Of a DNA stretch of 64,000 nt, positions 56,570 to 64,000 are shown piece after piece; position 1 is the first letter of the stretch; each line of letters begins with the position of its first letter. This DNA is from Isoetes taiwanensis (taxonomy: Eukaryota > Streptophyta > Lycopodiopsida > Isoetales > Isoetaceae). The translations under genes and the position numbers were made by a program. Under the pieces are notes generated by a model. The model searched no databases and was not told where the DNA came from. It saw only the letters and a program-made list of their open reading frames with translations. The stretch spans positions 11,606,680 through 11,670,679 of the forward strand of contig JAJEKV010000023.1 of NCBI GenBank assembly GCA_021234155.1. Reading direction: 5' to 3'.

Positions 56570-57393
56570 AGCATGGTGAATTGACAAATGAGATTGACAA
56601 CAATCTGTCAAAAATCTGAATTAATTACGACCAAAACGTGACTAAGCATTGTTAACAAAAATGACATAAATGTAGTAAAATGATGATAAAAAAATGTCAA
56701 AAAGTAGCTTCAAACATGACCAAGTATGACAAAAATTTGCCAAAAAAGTGAAAAATATGACCTAAAATATGACAACAGAGTGCCAAAAAGAACACAAAAT
56801 AGGACAAAATAGGGACCATAGAATTGCCAAAAAATTGCCCAAAATTTGACAAAATAGATGTCAAGGAGTAGCCAAGAAAAGTGACAAAAAGGCTAAATGA
56901 CAAAAAAATGGTACAAAAATTAACAAAAAGGCATTAAAGAATTGCCAAAAAAATGACAAAAAAAGATTAGAATATAACATAAAAAATGACAATAAATTAT
57001 CCAAAAATAACCTAAAGTATGCAAAATAGGTGCTGAAGAATTGCCAAAAGAAGTGACAAAAAAAAGGTTTAAAGTATGACAAAATATGTGTCAAAAATTT
57101 GCCAAGAGAAGTGCCACACAATTGCCAAAAACATGACAAAAAATGACAATAAATTATCCAAAAAAAACCTAAAGTATGACAAAATAGGTGCTGAAGAATT
57201 GCCAAAATAAGTGACAAAAAAAGGTTTAAAGTATGACAAAATATGTGTTAAAAATTTGCCAAGAGAAGTGCCACACAATTGCCAAAAAAGTGACAAAAAA
57301 ATGACAAAACATTGACGATGCATCGTCACTTTTTTTTGACATATTTATAGCATCTTTTTGTCAGTTCTCCAGAATTTGCAGTAGTCTACAATG
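56570..57393. repeat. Right subterminal repeats of the CACTA element
   Basis: Dense TGACAAAA, TGCCAAAA and related words. A unit of about 157 bp beginning ATGACAATAAATTATCC is repeated at 56,986 and 57,143 with few differences. The words have the same orientation as at the left end. Confidence 0.85.
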
Positions 57394-57435
57394 TGACAAA
57401 AAAAACTGACAATAAACCCCTATTCTCTTGTAGTG
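57394..57435 (-). repeat. Right terminal inverted repeat of the CACTA element
   Basis: Ends ..ATTCTCTTGTAGTG, the complement of the left end. Confidence 0.9.
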
Positions 57436-57790
57436 TCAGTTGGAACTCCTACTCAAGCAATTTTGAAACACCAAGAAAGCTAGGGATCAAGTACTGCCAA
57501 AATAGACCTTGTGGTCTTTACACTATTGAATTTATGAGGTAAGCTTGCAACCCATGTAATTTCACTATGGGCTTGGCTGTAAATGAGATGCATTTCAGTT
57601 AACAATTTCTTATTTGCATCTCAGAAAACCTCCTAAGGAAGGCCACGTTTCTATGGCCCAGAGGTAAATGAGATGCATTTCAGTTAACAATTTCTTATTT
57701 GCATCTCAGAAAACCTCCTAAGGAAGGCCACGTTTCTATGGCCCAGAAGTTAACAGAATCAATACCCAATGCCCTTTCTCCATGTTTGAG
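57436..57790 (+). pseudogene. AARE relic, right part, with a duplicated exon
   Basis: The exon cut by the CACTA element resumes: after VFI comes SWNSYSSNFETPRKLGIKYC, then QNRPCGLYTIEFM and donor G|GTAAGC at 57,538. The next exon reads KPPKEGHVSMAQ and then KLTESIPNALSPCL, ending GAG|GTGTGT at 57,790. The segment with its acceptor and first 12 codons is present twice (85-bp period, from 57,581 and from 57,666). The C-terminal hydrolase domain with the catalytic triad is not in the window. Confidence 0.7.
57581..57750. repeat. 85-bp tandem duplication covering an AARE exon start
   Basis: AAATGAGATGCATTTCAG through ATGGCCCAGA occurs twice in tandem, almost identical, so acceptor and exon start are doubled. 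Confidence 0.9.
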
Positions 57791-58417
57791 GTGTGTTTTT
57801 TAGTATTCAAATGCATCTTTCGTCCTGATACATGTGCAATTGCACTCCACCTTCCAAAGAAATTGCTCAGTGGCAGTAAATATAGTATAGCCTAGACATA
57901 TGAAGAGAACTTTCCACAAAAACGTGATAAAAAGCAGCTTATAGGAAGTGTAGCAGTTAATACTACTGGCATCGTTTTTTTGATTGGCAACAGCAGAAGC
58001 ACGAAATCCTTCAAGATGTAACGTTTCAAACTCGCCTAACTAATTGCAAGAGCATCTGGATGCTTATTCGAAGTCCGTGGAATGCAGAGGCATATTATCC
58101 AGCTTATGTTTGTTCATCTTGGAGCATCATATTATCCAATACAACCATAAAAGTCCCTATAATGGCAATGTTCTTAATAAATACCTGAATTTCAAATAAT
58201 AATAAAAAGAAAAAAAGAAAGAAGTAGCAAAAGGAATTTGAAAAACCAGGAAAAATGCTGTAAATTCCGGAGAAAAGTATAAAAGAATAATCAAAATAAG
58301 ACCACAGTTGAAGGAATTAATGTAAGCCTAATCCGATATCCATCAGTGGCACGTACTTGGTACAAATTGTTGCTAAACTTAAAGCACAATAGTTGGAATG
58401 TAAACTTATAAACAGGC

Positions 58418-58545
58418 AGGCAATATGTGAGAAACAATGCAATATGTGAGAAACAATGCAGAGTTAGCAGAAGGAATTACCATATGTGAGAAACAATGCA
58501 GAGTTAGCAGAAGGAATTACCATACAGAAGGAATTACCATACAGG
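58418..58545. repeat. Short nested tandem repeats
   Basis: The words AATATGTGAGAAACAATGC and AGAAGGAATTACCATA are repeated two to three times in a mixed pattern. They look like replication slippage. Confidence 0.8.
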
Positions 58546-61500
58546 ACGAAGCAAATTGAATCATTGTTGTCTTTGTGTTCATGCATATCATCACCACATT
58601 CCTTTTCCGTGATCTCAACAATAGCAACCTCAGTAATTGCATTGCTATAGCCACCGCCGCCTTCATCATCTGTTGACTCCATGATCTCTCATCCTCATCT
58701 TCTCCTCAATCTCAGGTTTTTTTTCTTTATGAAATCAACGTAATGCCTCTTTGGACTGATGAATTTTCGAGAGCTTTAAATTGACACTCACAAACATGAG
58801 GTCAGAAGCTCTTGTGGGCAAGACGAACTCTTTTTCATTATCTTCTAAGAGCCACATGTCCAAACACAGTGCATAGATGCTCAAGAAAAGAGACACTTGA
58901 ATAAGTATACAATTCGCAATTATTTTCTTTATTTTATTGTATCAGAGCGATAGTCCCATAATTCGCCCGCTTTCTCTTGTCGTCTTTGCATTAGTATAAC
59001 TTAGAAATTATTTCAGCTAGGTTAAGCTCTTGAATAGCGGTTTTGACTAGAAGACCTATTGTCCTATGTCCTAAATTCCTTAAAGAATAGCAAATGCAAG
59101 TATGTTTAGAAATTGCAAGTTTCATTGACTAGTCAAGTATGAATTTACAAGTAGTTGACAAAAATGTTCCAAAGAAAAGTTAATTACTTGACTAGAGAGT
59201 CATAACTAGCAAGGTTGATTCAGTATGGTCAATTTATTAATGAAATAGTAGGTTTGACTAAAATAAAAAAGTGGCGAACAATAAGGGCTAGAGTGCAAAA
59301 GAGGTATATCAGGATAGCGATTTGGTGTGTCAGATTATAAGCGAACTATCAAGTTTTGTGTACATTCCAAAAAATACATACCATGGATTTATAATAGACC
59401 CTGTGCATGAATTTGAAATCACATTTGACTTTACTATTGTGTTTGATTTTCACTTTACAATTGACTTTCACGGTTGGAGTTGATTTTGATGGGCTTATTG
59501 AACTGCGACTTTGTGTTTGACTTCCACTTTGAATCCAACTATCGATTTTGCTAGGCTGAGCCATTCGATTGATTTCTACGTTCCCTAGAACAGATACTCA
59601 TAATGAACAACTCGAGTTTAATTCAAATCCAGGTTAACTTTCTTATTTGCCCCTGCCTAATAGGATACGGTCTTTAACTTCCATTTTTTTGCTCTTTATT
59701 GTGAATTACTCACATAGGAATTTCGACCACAAATGGCTAGTCGGCTTAATACACTCTATCATAGTAGAAAATCTATGAAAGTCTTTGAGAATCGAGAGGA
59801 ATCTTGATAGGATCTTGGATAATCTAGGGGAATCTTCATAGAATCTGTGAGAATCTAGGAGAATCTAAATAGAATATTGTAGAATCTAAACGAACCTTGG
59901 GCTAATCTTCGGAAATCTAGGGGAATCTTTCACGCTGGGTGTGTTTTGGAGGGTCAGCTTCATGTTTGCCATGCTTAGTGCAAACTTAAATTAGACTATC
60001 AAACAAAGTATTATAATGAAATCATGATAACCAAGGTTACCCGGGCCTAAACTTTATTGGGAGTTTATAAAATGGCAAAAATAACTATGCTTTCAAATAC
60101 TGATACGCTTTTCTATTTCGCTACCAGTGCTAGACATTTTTAATAGTAATTATCCTGGCAAAATCAGGGAGCTTTCCCCCTTAGGGAACTTTTGCATGGG
60201 ATCCCGCTACGCTTTAGATTACAGTATTGGTTGGATTTCGTGGTGAACAACTCGAGTTTAAGTAAAATTTAGCAAGAGGAATGCACTCATATGTAGGAGG
60301 GTATGCCGTCTACATTAAAGGAATGGCAAAAAATCCTGGTTTTCTATTCGTCTTTACCCAATAGGATCATTAATATAGATAAATAAAACTCTTTGCTAAG
60401 ATCTTCATTGTAAATTCCTTAGACAGAAATTTCGACAACGAATCACCAGTCGACTTGATACACTCTGTCATAGTACAAAGACTTGTAATATATATATAAT
60501 GACATATATGACATATATTATGTGCCATAAGTCAGATATAGTATATAGAATGTCATATATAACATATGTCACACGGTGTATGTAATGTCGTCAATGACAT
60601 ATGACAATGTCGCATGATACATACATATGTTTTGTATATCATAAATTAGATATAAACGTCGCATGATATATGTAATGTATGGGTTATTTTCTTTTTATTA
60701 CTAGTTAAGTTAAATAGGACAAATAACTGAAACTTTCTTTTCCACTGATCCTCAAGTTAATATAATTAAGTGATTTTTAGTTTTTGATTGACTCGAGTCG
60801 TAACAGCTCCACAAAACACATGATGTAAATGAAGGACCATGACAGGCACTCCCCTAATTCCAAACTGAAAAATACAAATACAATCAATAAAGACTCTTAG
60901 TAGATAGCAACTTCCATGTCCCTCATGCCTACTGGCCTTTTAGGGCTCACAAATAGCTTTCGTCATGACATTCGACTGCTATCATGATATCTTGATTACT
61001 CAAAATAATGACATGCTATCATGGTTACCGTTATGATCCTAGGAGTTTTTTTCTAAAAAATATTTCCTGAAGCATTAAGTTTAAGTCAAATGCCAATATT
61101 CAACAGAGTATTCTAGCGTTACTGAAAAATACATATTGTGCTGCAATTTTCAGCTGGTCTATACTTTGGCAGAAGCGCTTTAATGCCTATGATTGTTGCT
61201 AAGCCTGGAATGCCTATCGCTAGCATTGCAGCTAGAATTCAGAGTGAGCCGCAGTTAATTTGGCTCCCCTAGCAAGCTTTCATAAAGAAGAAATTAGAGT
61301 TTCATAGACAAGAAACATTTACTGATCATACAACTCATCCTACAGGCTAATAACCAAATCATTCTAGGGCACATCCTGCCATTTGATGTCAACCCCAAGA
61401 AAGTGCTATTATAAGGAGAGATGATGTAGGAACATGTTTCTCTTATGGCTGTAATACCTCATTCCTGCCAGTTGATTTAGAGACAAAACTTGATGAAATC

Positions 61501-63157
61501 AATAAAGGTACATGTGCAGGGGTATAAGCAGTGAATGCATCTACCAGTGAGTTCTTCTTGGACCTCCTTAGCACGTGACTCTGCTACTCCATGACCAATT
61601 AGTATTTCTTACTTTCGTGACAAGATCAAAAAGAAAAGCTTACATGCAATAACTTTTACCAAATTATTAGACATATTCAGCCAATCAATGAAACTTAAAA
61701 TGATTTTGAGTGCGTAGTGAAACATACTACAGTATACCACTTTTGGAACCCACCTCAAAGGTAGCTACACTAGGTACTTTTAAAATTGGTGCTTTGAATC
61801 CCCCCCCCCCCCTCCCCAAATTAAAATCAATCAATAAACTTCAAAATAAAGGTCAATAACATGTCAATTTGTAGTATTAAGAGGATAACAATCCTGTTAA
61901 TTAAAATGAATGCATCAACTCTTAAACTTATTGTTTATTGAGATATTTAAGAAGTTTCCAATACGCAGTGCACTCCTTAAAACTGCTATCGACTCCCGAT
62001 ATTGACTAGAGCACTCAAGGAGGATTTGCTTGGGTGAATCCTCCATGTCATACTCAACAAGTAAGCTCGCATTATGCTTGGAATTGTTCATATTCAACAA
62101 CTAAGCTCGCATTATGTCTAATGCATGTCTGCTATGTTTTGGCGCGTTCATTTGGTCTGATAGAGCAGTCACTAGGACATGAAAGAGGTGTTGCATATCT
62201 AACTAGTGTTGTATAATCTATTTGCTAATCTTTCATTGACAACAACTCTACTCTTACCCCTACTCAACTCCACAATAAACTGTCCTACTCCCTATAGATT
62301 ACCATGGCATTTTAAGTCCCAACATCTGGGCTATAAGGGCACTCCTTATGTAGTTCACTGTGTTATAAGGCTAAGGAGAGGCAAAAACTAGAATTTCAAT
62401 TTGCAACGCGAATTGACATGTATAAACTCCTCTCCACTCCATGGAATATATTTTAAGTAGCATAGCCATTATTATGTGGTATAATTATTCAACCTAAAAA
62501 CATTTATGTCGAACATTTCAAAGGAAAAATGGCAAAGCATATTATTGTATAACGTCAATCTTTCAATTTTTTTCAAATATTGCCATTTAAATGTAACCTA
62601 TGTGATATTCAACAACGGAATGAATTTGAGCAAATGCATTTCGTAATTCTAAGTTGAAACTTAATCATCTCTAACATATTATTCTACCAATAATTGTTCT
62701 GATGAAATTATAGGCAAACATGTATATTTTCCAAGGGGCCCATAACAACATCTTTAAGTTGCCAATCTAGAACAAACGAAGCATTAATTACAACTTACTT
62801 AGGAATTTGACCGTGAAGTTGATCTTGAACGATAGGTCTTTCACCAGAGCTTGAACGGCCAAGCGTTCTGAATTCATCCACCTATATCAACACACTCTAG
62901 GGTTTTCTACAATGTTTTGGCAGCCCATAAATAAGCACCTTCACCAAAAATAGAGGAATTAGAGTCAACTTCATGAGATAGCGGGAGGAAGCTGGCGAGG
63001 AGAAAACCAAGCAAGATATATTTAATCAGAGTTTTCACCATATATATGTCTTGATACATGGGGAGCAATGCTCCCTCTACACGTTGCGCACTTGGGTTCG
63101 ACCCCTACGGGTGCATAGGTGCTGGCTCCGCCTGTACACATATATAACATATAAGTA
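58546..63157. other. AT-rich intergenic stretch with diverged repeats
   Basis: No gene is supported. It contains GAATCT-type repeats (about 59,780-59,935), two diverged copies of a segment with AACAACTCGAGTTTAA and TAGTCGGCTT-like words (59,598-59,770 and 60,243-60,480), ATATGACATAT-rich DNA (60,485-60,670) and a 42-bp spaced repeat near 62,050 and 62,092. A short open piece at 61,154-61,269 behind TTTTCAG (GLYFGRSALMPMIVAKPG) may be a lone exon relic. Confidence 0.45.
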
Positions 63158-63594
63158 CCAACACATAACTACCATTAACATTAATGAATACAAACCATTA
63201 CATCCAACACGTTCAAATTAAAATCCCCCTCAAACCCCCTTTGGTTTGGGTGAATATTCACACGGCTCCGGGCATCGCGAGCTGTCAGATGGGCATATTT
63301 GCCCTTTATTCCTGGATCTAGACCGTAAATAGCGGTCCTCGTTTGTGGGGTATGCTTGTACAAACTTTGGCATACTATATATTGAGGTTTGCAAAATACT
63401 ATAAGGTTTGAAACAATGTACTGAATGGTTTTGATTTTATACATATTATATGATTTTAGGGGCTCTCGCTGCCCTACATCATCCCCCGTGTGAATATGCA
63501 CCCAAACCAAAGGGGGTTTGAGGGGAATTTTAATTTGAACGTGTTGGATGTAATGGCTTATGTTCATTAATGTTAATGGCAGTTATGTGTTGGT
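63158..63594. mobile_element. Foldback MITE-like element with about 100-bp inverted arms
   Basis: 63,158-63,262 and 63,476-63,594 are inverted repeats with only a few mismatches: CCAACACATAACT at the left, AGTTATGTGTTGG at the right, and arms containing CCCCCTTTGGTTTGGGTG and its complement. About 210 bp lie between the arms. No coding capacity. ATATAACA-like words beyond both ends suggest the arms are slightly longer or that a TA-rich target was used. Confidence 0.75.
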
Positions 63595-64000
63595 TGTTAT
63601 ATTAAAAAAAATATTGGGCCCTTCGGACCCTAAGAATATCAAACATAGTTAAACGTAGATGAACAAAGTAGATATATGCTCCAATAAGGCCATGTACAAT
63701 GAAAGTGTGGTTTTGAGTCATTGAGGCATTAATAGAACTTACAAACTATAAAGGGAAGGCTATGAAGCAAGAAGTAAAGCAAGAAGCAATCACATAAGGT
63801 TTGCAAGATGACAGCATGCTCTATTCAGTCTTTGTTGGATTTGAACCAACATAAACATCCAAGCCATCCGAATATCCCTGTCTTGCATTTGTTGAAAGGC
63901 ATTTGTTGAAAGATGGTAAGACCATCCTCTGCATTGCCATGCTGTGCACATGATGCAGTAATTGCATTCCAAACCAGGTGCATTCCAAACCAGGTGACTG
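63595..64000. other. Right edge of the window, nothing recognised
   Basis: A-rich sequence with small direct repeats (GCATTTGTTGAAAG and CATTCCAAACCAGGTG, each twice). No gene is supported. Confidence 0.5.

Larger units (their letters stand above)
46162..57435. mobile_element. CACTA (En/Spm) transposon with captured genes
   Basis: The ends are inverted repeats: CACTACAAGAGAACAGTGG at the left and the complement CACTACAAGAGAATAGGGG at the right, about 42 bp with few mismatches. The flanks are TCG and TCA, a 2-of-3 match to a 3-bp TSD. Removing the element rejoins the AARE exon. Inside are TNP2-type transposase (minus), a SET-domain gene (minus), fragments of several host genes (52.8-54.9 kb) and a TNPA/Ptta-like gene (plus). 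Subterminal regions at both ends are dense in TGACAAAA words, the expected binding region for the TNPA-type protein. Confidence 0.92.

Noticed and set aside
63061-63125. Possible tRNA-like B box (GGTTCGACCCC)
   Set aside because: No A box at the right distance and no tRNA fold; treated as chance or a very old SINE relic.
1-64000. CRISPR arrays, bacterial operons, phage or integron features
   Set aside because: The DNA is clearly plant nuclear. Repeats found are transposon-derived and lack the spacer structure of CRISPR.

Overview
The window is nuclear DNA from a land plant with a large, repeat-rich genome. Evidence is spliceosomal introns with GT/AG borders, relics of plant gene families (CesA and CSLC glycan synthases, a nepenthesin/CDR1-like aspartic protease, a PPR protein, acylamino-acid-releasing enzyme) and plant-type transposons (L1 LINE, Tat-like and chromovirus Ty3/gypsy elements, CACTA/En-Spm, pogo/Tigger). 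I cannot name the species; a fern, lycophyte or gymnosperm would fit, but that is a guess. Almost no intact host gene is visible.

Layout. 1-20,009: a plant L1-type LINE (about 469-19,993) flanked by a 16-bp target-site duplication (TSD) and ending in poly(A). It is split by a 12.5-kb Ty3/gypsy element on the minus strand (2,980-15,499) with two near-identical LTRs. That element has gag, pol of Tat/Athila aspect, and a long extra sense ORF with a coiled coil between pol and the 3' LTR. Its leader holds a plus-strand promoter-like block with repeated TGACGTGGC boxes. 20,052-21,031: decayed aspartic protease gene, minus strand. 24,026-25,871: a small two-exon reading frame of unknown function, whose intron holds a CesA gene fragment itself split by a LINE 3' fragment. 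26-31 kb: GC-richer DNA with a broken pogo/Tigger transposase. 32,294-45,517: a complete chromovirus with 1.66-kb LTRs, ACAAG TSD, PBS, PPT and chromodomain integrase. It has about 4.5 kb of extra reading frames before gag, one of which encodes a histone H3 fold. 45,771-57,790: an acylamino-acid-releasing enzyme (AARE) pseudogene whose exon is split by a CACTA transposon (46,162-57,435). The CACTA carries a broken TNP2 transposase, a SET-domain gene, fragments of PPR, CSLC and kinase genes, and a clean six-exon TNPA/Ptta-like gene. 57.8-64 kb: AT-rich DNA with short duplications and a foldback MITE-like element (63,158-63,594).

The most notable observation is that two unrelated transposons here carry chromatin proteins outside the standard set for their families: an H3-like histone in the chromovirus, which already has a chromodomain integrase, and a SET-domain methyltransferase-like gene in the CACTA element. 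All reading frames, splice borders and repeats were read by eye; lineage names are inference from motifs.
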